Shown one piece after another: positions 18,635-27,579 of a stretch of 64,000 bases of DNA; the stretch's first letter is position 1; every line of letters begins with the position of its first letter. Source of the stretch: JAPPHA01 sp965220985 (GTDB lineage Bacteria > Pseudomonadota > Alphaproteobacteria > Rhodobacterales > Rhodobacteraceae); the NCBI GenBank assembly GCA_965220985.1, contig OZ244854.1, positions 2,728,001 through 2,792,000 on the forward strand, written 5' to 3'. Position numbers and translations under genes: made by a program. The notes beneath the pieces are model-generated. The model did no database searches and had not been told where the DNA came from. It saw nothing but the letters and a program-made list of their open reading frames with translations.

Positions 18635-19035
18635 CTTTCTGCCATACTCGTCTCGGTCACACCGTGCGACGTATTGCGAACTCTCGCTGCGACGTATCTC
18701 CACAAAGTTCGACGCACCCGCGCATTCATTGGCCTTTGCCGCCAAGGATGACCGACAATGCACGGGTGCTCAGTGGCGCACATTTTGACTTCGCATCTCA
18801 GAATCCTCAATCCCGGCACGCTTGCCCGTCAGGACAGCGTACAAAGGCGACGATTTCTGATCGAACGACCAAAAGCCTTGAGGCGAGGTGCATTAATGGC
18901 TTGACAATCACTCGCATCTCCCACAGGCATGGATATCCAAAGCGCTTTGAGTGTCAACCGCCATTATGGGGTCGATCAACGGGTAATGCGGCGATCGCGG
19001 CGGCTGACACACCAAACAAGAATGAGGGATTCAAC
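18635..19035. promoter_or_regulatory. Divergent aglR/aglE control region
   Basis: This 400-base gap holds promoters for both transcripts. TTGACA at 18901-18906 is a candidate -35 element on the plus strand, but no clear -10 is at the ideal spacing. The LacI-type palindrome at 18938-18949 lies downstream of it, where a bound repressor would block transcription. An open frame runs upstream of aglE from 18664, but it has no coding character. Confidence 0.5.
18938..18949. promoter_or_regulatory. LacI-type operator, perfect palindrome CAAAGCGCTTTG
   Basis: Twelve bases of perfect dyad symmetry, CAAAGC/GCTTTG, with the central CG typical of LacI/GalR operators contacted by the hinge helix. It lies about 87 bases before the aglE start codon and about 300 bases before the aglR start, so the divergently encoded LacI protein is the obvious ligand. 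Confidence 0.7.
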
Positions 19036-20391
19036 ATGAAATCAACGCGTCTCTTGTGTGTGGCCACGGCAGCCCTTGTGGGCACTGCCGCTGCGTCACA
19101 GGAGCTCATGTTCGCGCCGGGGGAAGATGCCCGGTTCAACTGGGAAAGTTATGAAGCATTCAGCGCCGGCGACGACATGTCGGGTGAAACGCTGACCATC
19201 CTCGGTCCCTGGCTGGGCCCGGACAAGGACCTTGTCGAAAGCGTCCTGGCCTACTTTGAAGCTGCGACCGGAATTGACGTTCAGTATTCTGGGTCCGATT
19301 CCTTCGAACAGCAGATCGTCATCGATACCGAAGCGGGCTCACCGCCGAACATCGCCGTATTTCCGCAACCGGGTCTCGCAGCAGATCTGGCCGGGAAGGG
19401 GGCTCTGGCGCCTCTGGGTTGGCAGACGGCCGAATGGGTTCGCGACAATTACGCCGCAGGCCAGTCCTGGGTCGATCTCGGCACCTACATGGGACCTCAC
19501 AACGAACGAGACCTCTACGGTTTCTTCTACAAGGTCGATGTGAAATCACTCGTCTGGTACGTCCCCGAAAACTTCGAGGACGCAGGTTACGACGTGCCCG
19601 AGTCGATGGAAGAGCTGAAAGAGCTGACCGACCAGATCGTTGCGGACGGCTCGGTTCCGTGGTGCATCGGCATCGGATCCGGTGGCGCGACGGGGTGGCC
19701 GGCCACCGACTGGGTCGAAGACCTCATGCTGCGCACCCAGCCGCCGGAAGTTTACGACGCTTGGGTGACCAATGACATGTCGTTCGAAGATCCGCGGGTC
19801 CTCGAGGCAATCGACGAGTTCGGACACTTCGCCCGCAACGACGATTATGTCGCAGGCGGCGGCGGTGCCGTGGCTTCGGTCGATTTCCGCGAAAGCCCGA
19901 ACGGTCTCTTCAGCTCTCCGCCGCAGTGCTACATGCACCGGCAGGCATCGTTCATCCCATCCTTCTTCCCTGATGGCGTGGTCGTGGGCGAAGATGCTGA
20001 CTTCTTCTATTTCCCGGCCTACGTGACCAAGGAACTCGGCAAGCCCGTGCTCGGCGCAGGGACGCTGTTCGCGATCACGAGCGACTCGCCTGCGGCACGA
20101 TTGTTCATCGAATTTCTGAAGACACCGATCGCGCACGAAGTCTGGATGGCGCAAAGCGGCTTCCTCACGCCGCACACTGGCGTCAACCCAGATGCCTACG
20201 GCGATGACGTGCTCAAGTCCATGGGGAACATCCTGCTCGATTCGACGACCTTCCGGTTTGATGGATCGGACATCATGCCGGGCCCGATCGGCGCCGGCGT
20301 GTTCTGGACAGGCATGGTCGACTATGTCGGCGGAAAGTCGAGCGCGGACGTCGCTGCCGACATTCAAAAGACCTGGGATGCAATCAAGTAG
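19036..20391 (+). CDS. aglE: Alpha-glucoside ABC transporter substrate-binding protein
   Basis: A 451-residue family 1 extracellular solute-binding protein with a Sec signal peptide (MKSTRLLCVATAALVGTAAA, cut near ASQ). The start at 19036 has GAGGGA upstream. The mature part includes LTILGPWLGPDKDLVESVLAYF and SDSFEQQIVIDTEAGSPPNI, typical of AglE. It binds alpha-glucosides such as sucrose, maltose or trehalose in the periplasm and hands them to AglFG. It is the first gene of the agl operon and is followed by a strong hairpin at 20414-20444, which would let it be made in excess over the membrane genes. Confidence 0.92.
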   Translation: MKSTRLLCVATAALVGTAAASQELMFAPGEDARFNWESYEAFSAGDDMSGETLTILGPWLGPDKDLVESVLAYFEAATGIDVQYSGSDSFEQQIVIDTEAGSPPNIAVFPQPGLAADLAGKGALAPLGWQTAEWVRDNYAAGQSWVDLGTYMGPHNERDLYGFFYKVDVKSLVWYVPENFEDAGYDVPESMEELKELTDQIVADGSVPWCIGIGSGGATGWPATDWVEDLMLRTQPPEVYDAWVTNDMSFEDPRVLEAIDEFGHFARNDDYVAGGGGAVASVDFRESPNGLFSSPPQCYMHRQASFIPSFFPDGVVVGEDADFFYFPAYVTKELGKPVLGAGTLFAITSDSPAARLFIEFLKTPIAHEVWMAQSGFLTPHTGVNPDAYGDDVLKSMGNILLDSTTFRFDGSDIMPGPIGAGVFWTGMVDYVGGKSSADVAADIQKTWDAIK

Positions 20392-20413
20392 GCGTTCCAG
20401 ACATGAACTCATG

Positions 20414-20444
20414 AAGCCGCCCGGTCTTGAAGGCCGGGCGGTTT
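20414..20444 (+). terminator. Intra-operon hairpin between aglE and aglF
   Basis: CCGCCCGG at 20417-20424 pairs with CCGGGCGG at 20434-20441, extended by A-U/G-U pairs to 20414 and 20444, around a 9-base loop. Only a short T stretch (TTTC) follows. Such a structure after a binding-protein gene usually stabilises the upstream message and partly terminates transcription. Confidence 0.65.
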
Positions 20445-20532
20445 CGCTGCATCATCAGCTCGTCGAGGTGACCGTTTCGCAAGAGCGTCACGTCGGCGAC
20501 TGGTCCGAGAACGAAATTGCGAGGGTGGACCA

Positions 20533-21522
20533 TTGAATCAGGTGTTGCTGGCAATCGCGACAATCCTGGCCGGTGTCTCGGGATGCGTTCTCTATTTTTA
20601 TCTCTCAAACATTGTTCTCGACCGGGTTTTTCCCGCTCGGGGTCCGAATGCCGGTAGAAACATCAACCGGGCATCGGCAATTCGGCCCTGGCTGTTTCTG
20701 GGACCGGCAATCCTCTTGCTCTCGGTTTACCTCGTCTATCCTGCATTCAATTCGGTCTGGCTGTCCTTCCACGATGCCTCTGGGGACGATTTCATCGGTT
20801 TCGACAACTATTCGTGGCTGATCGCCGATCAGAAGTTCAGAGAATCCATTCGAAACAACGTGATGTGGCTCGTGGTCGTGCCTGCGGCCGCCACCTTCTT
20901 CGGTCTGATCGCCGCAGCGCTCACCGATCGCATTCGCTGGGGCAATTTCGCCAAATCGATGATCTTCATGCCGATGGCAATCTCGTTCATCGGCGCCGCC
21001 GTCATCTGGAAGTTCATCTACGACTACCGGGGTGAAGGCGCCATCGAGATCGGTCTCCTCAATGCCCTGATGGAGACAATCTCGTTCAAGGCTCAGGCCT
21101 GGCTCACGCTTGAACCCGGCAACAACTTCTTGCTGATGGTTGTTCTCATCTGGATCCAGACCGGCTTCGCCATGGTCATTCTCTCGGCGGCGTTGCGCGG
21201 GATCCCAGAGGAAACCATCGAAGCCGCAATTCTCGACGGCGCATCGCCATTGCAGATCTTCTACCGAATCAAGGTTCCGCAGATCTGGGGCACGATCGCG
21301 GTCGTCTGGACGACGATCACCATACTCGTTCTCAAGGTCTTCGACATTGTCCTTGCCATGACCAATGGACAGTGGGGGAGCCAGGTGCTCGCCAACCTCA
21401 TGTTCGACTGGATGTTCAGAGGCAACGATGTGGGTCGAGCATCGACGGTCGCCATCGTGATCATGATTCTCGTCACGCCGATCATGATCTGGAACATCAG
21501 AAACGCGAGGAACGAGCGATGA
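20533..21522 (+). CDS. aglF: Alpha-glucoside ABC transporter permease AglF
   Basis: A 329-residue inner-membrane permease of the MalF type. It has an N-terminal helix, a linker, then about six transmembrane segments; the EAA loop that contacts the ATPase is EETIEAAILDGASPLQIFYR. The start is TTG at 20533, chosen because GAGGGTGGA sits 3-5 bases before it. It pairs with AglG. It lies 141 bases after aglE, beyond the hairpin, and ends just before aglG. Confidence 0.9.
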   Translation: MNQVLLAIATILAGVSGCVLYFYLSNIVLDRVFPARGPNAGRNINRASAIRPWLFLGPAILLLSVYLVYPAFNSVWLSFHDASGDDFIGFDNYSWLIADQKFRESIRNNVMWLVVVPAAATFFGLIAAALTDRIRWGNFAKSMIFMPMAISFIGAAVIWKFIYDYRGEGAIEIGLLNALMETISFKAQAWLTLEPGNNFLLMVVLIWIQTGFAMVILSAALRGIPEETIEAAILDGASPLQIFYRIKVPQIWGTIAVVWTTITILVLKVFDIVLAMTNGQWGSQVLANLMFDWMFRGNDVGRASTVAIVIMILVTPIMIWNIRNARNER

Positions 21523-21541
21523 CCAACCGGCGAGAGGACAG

Positions 21542-22678
21542 ATGGACAACATAGCCGGAACCCGCGCGCGTCTCGTCTGGGTCGTCAACCTGTCGGTTAT
21601 GGCGCTCGTCCTGCTGTGGGTCATTCCAACGGTCGGGTTGCTGGTGTCGTCGTTCAGGGATCGGGACCAGATCGTCACCAGCGGCTGGTGGAAGTCGCTG
21701 TTTCCGGCGGAACAGAACATCATGGTTCGGTCTCCGCCGCCGGATGCGCAGGTCCAGGATGGCGACCTTTACGTCATCTCCGGAAACGTCTTTGACGGAG
21801 AATCCGGCGAGGTGCTGGCGTTTGGAACCAGTTCGCGCGAACCCGCGCGCTATTCGCCTGGCGAGACAGGCGAGATGACGAACGACAGGGAAATGACGGT
21901 CGATGCGGCAGGAAACTACCGGATCACGTCCTCCGAGCCTTTTTCGGGCCGGCGCGGGATTCGGGTCTTCGCGACCACGACCCAATCGCCAAAGATCACG
22001 GTGGAAAACTACCAGAACGTGATCTTTGCCGAAGGCATTGGACAGTCGTTCATCAACACGTTCTCGGTGACCATACCCGCGACGGTCATACCGATACTCA
22101 TTGCGGCATTTGCAGCCTATGCCCTTGCGTGGATGGAATTTCCCGGGCGGGCCTTGCTCATTGCCTGCGTGGTCGGTCTGCTTGTCGTTCCCCTTCAGCT
22201 TGCGCTCATTCCATTGCTGAAGCTTCACAACACGGTCGGTCTTGGAAAGAGCTATTTCGGGATCTGGCTGGCGCACACGGGCTTCGGGCTGCCGCTCGCG
22301 ATCTATCTCCTGCGAAACTACATCGTCGGATTGCCAAGAGAGATCATCGAATCGGCGAGGGTGGACGGGGCGACGGACTTCGAGATCTTTCGTCGGATCG
22401 TCCTGCCTCTGTCGTTCCCTGCGCTCGCGAGTTTCGCCATCTTCCAGTTTCTGTGGGTGTGGAACGATCTTCTTGTGGCGACTGTGTTTCTTGGCAACAA
22501 CGAGGAACAGCTCGTCATGACGGCACGATTGCGTGAAATGCTGGGCTCTCGCGGGGGTGATTGGGAAATCCTTGCCGCATCGGCATTCGTGTCCATTGCG
22601 GTACCGCTACTGGTGTTTTTCGCCCTGCAGAAATACCTCGTCCGCGGATTGCTTGCCGGTTCGGTCAAGGGCGGGTAG
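21542..22678 (+). CDS. aglG: Alpha-glucoside ABC transporter permease AglG
   Basis: A 378-residue MalG-type permease. After the first transmembrane helix (VMALVLLWVIPTVGLLVSSF) comes an unusually long periplasmic stretch of about 125 residues, which is normal for AglG and explains its size over MalG. The EAA loop is REIIESARVDGATDFEIFRR. GAGAGGA precedes the ATG. The gap to aglF is 19 bases and to the glucosidase gene 7 bases, so it is in the middle of one operon. Confidence 0.9.
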   Translation: MDNIAGTRARLVWVVNLSVMALVLLWVIPTVGLLVSSFRDRDQIVTSGWWKSLFPAEQNIMVRSPPPDAQVQDGDLYVISGNVFDGESGEVLAFGTSSREPARYSPGETGEMTNDREMTVDAAGNYRITSSEPFSGRRGIRVFATTTQSPKITVENYQNVIFAEGIGQSFINTFSVTIPATVIPILIAAFAAYALAWMEFPGRALLIACVVGLLVVPLQLALIPLLKLHNTVGLGKSYFGIWLAHTGFGLPLAIYLLRNYIVGLPREIIESARVDGATDFEIFRRIVLPLSFPALASFAIFQFLWVWNDLLVATVFLGNNEEQLVMTARLREMLGSRGGDWEILAASAFVSIAVPLLVFFALQKYLVRGLLAGSVKGG

Positions 22679-22685
22679 CGGCGCG

Positions 22686-24392
22686 ATGAACATCGAAACG
22701 AAGACGGCTGTACCACACGGCGGCAAGATTTCGCCGATGTCGGTAGACTGCCGCTCGGTGCGGCAGGGCCACGAGTGGTGGCGCGGCGCCGTGATCTACC
22801 AGATCTACATCCGGTCGTTTCAGGATTCGGATGGAGACGGAATCGGGGATCTCAAGGGTATCACGTCGCGCTTGCCTCATGTCGCGAGCCTCGGCGTCGA
22901 CGCGATCTGGATCACGCCGTTCTATCCTTCGCCGATGAACGACTTCGGTTACGATGTGTCCAATTATCGCGACGTGGATCCCATGTTCGGAACATTGGAA
23001 GATTTTGACGAACTTGTCAGTGTTGCACACGAGCACGGTCTTCGCGTTCTGATCGATCAGGTGTTCAGCCACACATCCGACGCACACCCTTGGTTTGAAG
23101 AGAGCCGGTCATCACAGAGCAATCCGCGTTCTGACTGGTATGTCTGGGCAGAACCCCGCCCCGACGGTTCGCCGCCCAGCAACTGGCTTTCGGTCTTTGG
23201 CGGGCCTTCTTGGGAATGGGACGATCAACGTCAGCAGTACTACCTTCACAATTTCCTGGCCTCTCAGCCGGATTTGAACTTTCACAACCCAGAGGTTCAG
23301 GATGCGCTTCTCGATGTCGTGAGGTTCTGGCTCGAACGCGGTGTCGACGGCTTCAGGCTGGACACGATCAATTTCTATTTCCACGACCCGTTGTTGCGCG
23401 ACAATCCGCTGATTCCCGACGAAGACCGCAACGATTCGATTGCGCCAAGTGTCAACCCGTACAACTGTCAGGATCATCTCTACGACAAGAATCAACCCGA
23501 GAATCTCGACTTCCTTGCTCGCCTGCGTTCGCTGCTCGACAGCTATCCCGGTTCGACCATGATGGGGGAAGTTGGCGATGCACAGCGCGGTCTCGAGATT
23601 CTTGCGGAATACACTGCTGGCGATGAGCGTGCCCACATGTGCTACGCGTTCGAATTTCTTTCCGGCAGTCGACCGAACGCGGCGCGTGTGCGCGAGGTCG
23701 TGGATCGGTTGAGCCGGATAGGGCCGAACAGTTGGCCTGCCTGGGCGTTTTCGAACCATGACGTTGAGCGCCACGCCAGTCGCTGGGGACTCGATCCGGC
23801 GCTCAGCAGGTTGATGATCCAGCTGATGGTTTGCTTGCGAGGCGCCGTGTGTCTGTATCAAGGCGAGGAAGTCGGTCTTCCGGAAGCGGAGATCGGTCGT
23901 GAAGACCTGCGAGATCCGTATGGCATTCGCTTCTGGCCTGACTTCAGGGGCCGTGACGGGTGCCGCACGCCGATGGTCTGGTCGTCTTCTTCCAGACATT
24001 GCGGGTTTTCGGACGGTGATCCGTGGCTGCCGATCCCGGACGGGCATCGCGAACTCTCGATCGAGCGGCAGGATGCCGACCCTGACTCCCTGTTGAATGC
24101 CTATCGGGAGGCCATCCTGCTCAGGAAAGGGAGCCCTGCGTTGCGTTCGGGATCCCTCGACAATCTGCAGGTCGCTGGGGACCTTCTCACATTCGAGCGA
24201 GGGCTCGACAACGAAACAATTTTTTGTGCTTTCAATCTTGGCGATTCAGCCGTTGCCTGCCCATTGCCTACAGGCGAGTGGGTCGGGTTGAACGACACGA
24301 CGGCGAGCGGCCTCGGTGGGGAGCTCCCCGCGACAATCGAGCTGGACGGAGCCGGCTGCCTCATCGCTGCCCGAAAAGAGGAACCAAACTGA
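22686..24392 (+). CDS. aglA: GH13 alpha-glucosidase
   Basis: A 568-residue GH13 enzyme without a signal peptide, so it hydrolyses imported alpha-glucosides in the cytoplasm. The conserved regions are visible: GDLKGITSRLPHVASLGVDA and ITPFYPSPMNDFGYDV, the nucleophile Asp in DGFRLDTINFY, the acid/base Glu in MMGEVGD and the transition-state Asp in AFSNHDVERH. The start at 22686 is 7 bases after aglG; an in-frame upstream extension from 22533 overlaps aglG and lacks resemblance. The aglK start lies 1 base after its stop codon. Confidence 0.92.
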   Translation: MNIETKTAVPHGGKISPMSVDCRSVRQGHEWWRGAVIYQIYIRSFQDSDGDGIGDLKGITSRLPHVASLGVDAIWITPFYPSPMNDFGYDVSNYRDVDPMFGTLEDFDELVSVAHEHGLRVLIDQVFSHTSDAHPWFEESRSSQSNPRSDWYVWAEPRPDGSPPSNWLSVFGGPSWEWDDQRQQYYLHNFLASQPDLNFHNPEVQDALLDVVRFWLERGVDGFRLDTINFYFHDPLLRDNPLIPDEDRNDSIAPSVNPYNCQDHLYDKNQPENLDFLARLRSLLDSYPGSTMMGEVGDAQRGLEILAEYTAGDERAHMCYAFEFLSGSRPNAARVREVVDRLSRIGPNSWPAWAFSNHDVERHASRWGLDPALSRLMIQLMVCLRGAVCLYQGEEVGLPEAEIGREDLRDPYGIRFWPDFRGRDGCRTPMVWSSSSRHCGFSDGDPWLPIPDGHRELSIERQDADPDSLLNAYREAILLRKGSPALRSGSLDNLQVAGDLLTFERGLDNETIFCAFNLGDSAVACPLPTGEWVGLNDTTASGLGGELPATIELDGAGCLIAARKEEPN

Positions 24393-24393
24393 C

Positions 24394-25479
24394 ATGGCTG
24401 AACTCAAGCTGACGAGCATTTCCAAGGCTTACGGGAGCGTCGAGGTTCTCCACGGCATCGACCTCGAGATCGAGCGTGGGGAATTCATGGTGTTCGTGGG
24501 GCCGTCGGGTTGTGGAAAGTCGACGCTGCTGCGTGTCATCGCCGGTCTTGAGCGGATCACGGGCGGGACGCTGACCATCGACGATCAGGTCGTCAATGAC
24601 GTTCCGCCGTCGGAACGTGGCGTTGCAATGGTCTTCCAGTCCTATGCGCTCTATCCGCACATGACCGTCCGCGAAAACATGGCATTCGCGCTGAGGATTG
24701 CAAAAAAGACGCAGGCCGAAATCAACCAGGCGATCGAGAATGCGGCGCGCATTCTGCATCTCGAGCCGTATCTCGACCGCCTTCCGAAGGCACTGTCGGG
24801 TGGGCAGCGCCAGCGAGTCGCGATCGGTCGGGCAATCGTTCGTGACCCACGGGTGTTCCTGTTCGACGAGCCGCTGTCCAATCTTGACGCTGCCTTGCGG
24901 GTCGCGACCAGAATCGAGATCGCGCAGCTCAAGGAGAACATGCCTGAGACGACGATGATCTACGTGACCCATGATCAGGTCGAGGCAATGACGCTCGCGA
25001 GCCGCATCGTGGTCCTGAATGCGGGGTCGATCGAACAGGTCGGGGCACCGCTTGAACTGTATGAACGGCCCGCGAACGAATTCGTCGCTCAATTCATCGG
25101 ATCGCCGGCCATGAACCTTCTCGATGGCGAAATCTCGGAGACCGGTGAGCAAACGGTGGTCAAGCTCGATGGTGGCGGGACGGCGCGCACTTCCATCGGC
25201 ACGTCAGGTGACCAGAGCGGCCGCCGCGTTCGGGTCGGAATCCGCCCAGAGGACTTTTTCGTGACGGACGGAGAGCCAATTTACACCAGCAAGGTTCAGT
25301 TTTCCGAGGCGCTGGGCGAGGTGACGGTCCTTTATTTCGGCGAGAGCGAGGACAAGACCGATCAGGTGCTTGCGAAGCTCCCTGGCATTCACGTCGGCAT
25401 GCCGGGATCGTCCGTCGGATTGACTGCCGATCCGGCAAAGGTCCACCTGTTTGCCGATGGACAGTCCCTGCGCGGCTGA
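24394..25479 (+). CDS. aglK: Sugar ABC transporter ATP-binding protein AglK
   Basis: A 361-residue MalK-type ATPase. Walker A is GPSGCGKST, the Q-loop is VFQSYALYPHMTV, the ABC signature is LSGGQRQR, Walker B is VFLFDEPLSNLD and the switch His is in YVTHDQ. The C-terminal 120 residues form the TOBE/regulatory domain (RRVRVGIRPEDFF). It energises AglFG. The ATG at 24394 is one base beyond the aglA stop. It ends the agl operon. Confidence 0.93.
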   Translation: MAELKLTSISKAYGSVEVLHGIDLEIERGEFMVFVGPSGCGKSTLLRVIAGLERITGGTLTIDDQVVNDVPPSERGVAMVFQSYALYPHMTVRENMAFALRIAKKTQAEINQAIENAARILHLEPYLDRLPKALSGGQRQRVAIGRAIVRDPRVFLFDEPLSNLDAALRVATRIEIAQLKENMPETTMIYVTHDQVEAMTLASRIVVLNAGSIEQVGAPLELYERPANEFVAQFIGSPAMNLLDGEISETGEQTVVKLDGGGTARTSIGTSGDQSGRRVRVGIRPEDFFVTDGEPIYTSKVQFSEALGEVTVLYFGESEDKTDQVLAKLPGIHVGMPGSSVGLTADPAKVHLFADGQSLRG

Positions 25480-25600
25480 ATCATCAACCTGGTGGCTCGT
25501 CACTCGCCAGGGACCGAATTGCCGCTACGTTGATGAGTTGCCGCACGGTGATGCCGCAGAAGCCGGTATCGATGGCAGCGACGAGCCTGCTGTGCATTGG

Positions 25601-26449
25601 TCAGCTGTTCCGACCGAGGAAATCGACCAGAAGGGCCGAAATCCGTTCGGGCTGATCTTCCATGGCAAAGTGGCCGCAATCTTCGAGAACGTGCAGTTCC
25701 GAACCGGGGATGGCGTCATTCAGCTTGTGCGCCCATGCAACCACCTGCCAGGCATCATCGGCACCCCAGATCAACTGAACTGGACGGTTCCCAAGTTCGG
25801 CGTAGCGATGAGCAATTTCATCAGTGTGCTTGGGGTCGTAATGCATGACCTGATGCTGGAAAAAGCTGCCCTGACCAACCGGGCCGCAGATGAAATCCAG
25901 ATAGGTTTCCATCGAGGTCTCGGCGAGGCGTTCCTTGTTTTGCACCGTTGAGTCAAGCCACTCGCGGAAGTGCTCGCGGTGCTTGGAATCCGGTGCCTTG
26001 ATTAGCTCTTCCAATCCGGCCTGCATCTGCTCGTGAGTTCGTTTCGAAGGCCAGCTGTCATGACTCACCACGTCGATCATGGTGAGGGTTCGCACGCGTT
26101 TGGGTGATTGGATGCCGAAGCGCTGGGCTATTCCGCCGCCGATGTCGTGTGAAATGACATGCAGGTCGTTGATTCCCCAGACATCCAGCAGTCCCTCGAG
26201 AATAGGCACCTGCCCGGTGACCGATGTGTCGATGGCGGGATCGTGCGGCCGCTCCGACAGACCGTAACCGAGCAGGTCGAAGGCATGCACCTTGTATCCG
26301 GCATCGACCAGTGAAGGCAGGATGTTGCGCCAGATATGTGACGAAGACGGAGTGCCGTGGATCAGGACAACGGGTGGACCTTCGCCATGAACGCCATGGG
26401 CAATCCGGGTACCGTTGATGATGGCATGTTGATTGACGAGATGTGTCAT
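25601..26449 (-). CDS. Alpha/beta hydrolase with aspartate nucleophile (dehalogenase/epoxide-hydrolase type)
   Basis: A 282-residue alpha/beta hydrolase. The oxyanion-hole motif is HGTPSSSHIW and the nucleophile elbow reads VISHDIGGGIAQ, so the nucleophile position is Asp rather than Ser. The distal acid lies near WGADDAWQ and the catalytic His in EDCGHFAMEDQPE. An Asp nucleophile is the hallmark of haloalkane or haloacetate dehalogenases and epoxide hydrolases. The start at 26449 (MTHLVNQ) has GGAG upstream; a longer reading from 26512 is unlikely. It is an isolated gene at the edge of the accessory patch and its substrate is unknown. Confidence 0.8.
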   Translation of the reverse strand: MTHLVNQHAIINGTRIAHGVHGEGPPVVLIHGTPSSSHIWRNILPSLVDAGYKVHAFDLLGYGLSERPHDPAIDTSVTGQVPILEGLLDVWGINDLHVISHDIGGGIAQRFGIQSPKRVRTLTMIDVVSHDSWPSKRTHEQMQAGLEELIKAPDSKHREHFREWLDSTVQNKERLAETSMETYLDFICGPVGQGSFFQHQVMHYDPKHTDEIAHRYAELGNRPVQLIWGADDAWQVVAWAHKLNDAIPGSELHVLEDCGHFAMEDQPERISALLVDFLGRNS

Positions 26450-26834
26450 GGGGACTCCACGAATCGATCTTCCTGAACTGTACTTCTGCGACGATCCATG
26501 CCGCAAATGCAAAGTCGTCGAAATGCCAGACCTTGACCGACGGGTCGCGAATGGACCTCTTGCCTTGGCCAGGTCAATTGACCGAAATTATTGGCAAGTT
26601 TCCGCAGAAGCTCAGTTGACGTCGTCGAAATCCGGACGTTCGCCACGTACCTTTGCAAGCGTTGACCAAGAACAGTCCAAAATTGTTCGATGGAGTCTGT
26701 GTCGAGCATGTTGGCCCTCGCTTGGCAGTTCCCGATGATTGCGGTCGTCTCGGACACGATGCCGATCGTGTCCACACAATCGCGTTGAGTCCAATTCAAC
26801 AAGGTGTCATGATCGTGGTCGAAGGAGGTGCCTC
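26450..26834. other. Intergenic region, about 385 bases, between hydrolase and antitoxin
   Basis: It must hold the divergent promoters of the hydrolase and antitoxin genes. GTTGA at 26784-26788 and TCAAC at 26796-26800 form a small inverted repeat close to the antitoxin start and might be its autoregulatory site. A minus-strand open frame of 118 codons covers the region but resembles nothing I know. Confidence 0.35.
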
Positions 26835-27134
26835 ATGGCCAGCACAAACCACGCCAAGGACTGTCACATTTCAGTGCAACTGCCTGATTGCGATCTCGCG
26901 ACGATCGATCAAGCTGCGGCAAAGCTTGGCTGCTCGCGCTCGGAGTTCGTGCGTGATGCCGCGGTTTGTTCCGCCGAGGAAGTCGTCATGGAGACCGGGC
27001 CAATCCGAATGAGCCCCGAAGGCTTTGCCGAATTCATGAACATTCTCTCGGCGCCGGCAATGCCGGTCCCAGATTTCGTCGAATTGGTCAACCGTCCCAC
27101 TCCTTGGGAAGCCGGTTACGTCCCCAGGCGTTGA
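26835..27134 (+). CDS. TacA-type antitoxin (DUF1778 family)
   Basis: A 99-residue protein. The N-terminal half is ribbon-helix-helix-like (HISVQLPDCDLATIDQAAAKLG, then CSRSEFVRDAA) and the C-terminal half has the DUF1778 toxin-binding pattern SPEGFAEFMNIL followed by NRPTPWEAGY. AAGGAGGTG just before the ATG at 26835 is one of the best ribosome sites in the window; an in-frame extension to 26739 is not needed. DUF1778 antitoxins normally precede a GNAT acetyltransferase toxin that blocks aminoacyl-tRNA; here only a remnant of such a gene is visible downstream. It may now act alone as a DNA-binding repressor. Confidence 0.82.
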   Translation: MASTNHAKDCHISVQLPDCDLATIDQAAAKLGCSRSEFVRDAAVCSAEEVVMETGPIRMSPEGFAEFMNILSAPAMPVPDFVELVNRPTPWEAGYVPRR

Positions 27135-27138
27135 GGAA

Positions 27139-27198
27139 TTGCAACGATTGGCTCCCGAATCGTTCACAGCAGCGCACGAACCCTACGAATATTCCTGA
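27139..27198 (+). pseudogene. Possible remnant of a TacT-type GNAT toxin
   Basis: Directly after the antitoxin a frame starting at TTG 27139 reads LQRLAPESFTAAHEPYEYS and then stops at TGA 27196-27198. GNAT toxins paired with DUF1778 antitoxins commonly begin with a similar LxPxxxxxxHxxxxFxxG stretch in this position. No acetyl-CoA-binding motif follows in any frame that I can see, so the toxin appears deleted. The match is short and could be chance. Confidence 0.35.
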
Positions 27199-27579
27199 GA
27201 CAAGCCATGACCTGCCAATGGCCAAAGTAGAGGCCACTTGCCAGTCAAGGGCGTGAATTCACGGCGATGATGTTTGTCCGCCAAGCGGTGCCTGTCGCTT
27301 ACGGCCGTGGTTTTTCTCCGACGGAAAGTGTTCGTCTCGTGCAGCGTCAGTCAGTCTCGACAGACTACGACCAGACCCGGTTCCCTCTCTGCCTTGTGGC
27401 CGATTGGCGACTGCTTCAGCATGAAGCGACTGAGAATATCTGCCCCAACGCAAACACGCGTGGGCCTTGAGGCGAGACCTTTGTAGGAATATGGAGGGCC
27501 AAGAACGGCATGAATTTGCGAAAATCAAACGAATGATGCCATAATTCGGCAGACTCATACTCAGAAAAGGGTCAAACAG
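27199..27579. other. Intergenic region, about 380 bases, upstream of the AAA ATPase
   Basis: No gene is supported here. Base composition is less GC-rich than in the flanking operons, especially at 27480-27560. AAAAGGG at about 27567 serves the following ATPase gene. The rest looks like degraded sequence. Confidence 0.4.

Noticed and set aside
26446..26802. Minus-strand 118-codon frame upstream of the hydrolase
   Set aside because: Overlaps the hydrolase start and the antitoxin promoter; no similarity that I recognise and no ribosome site.
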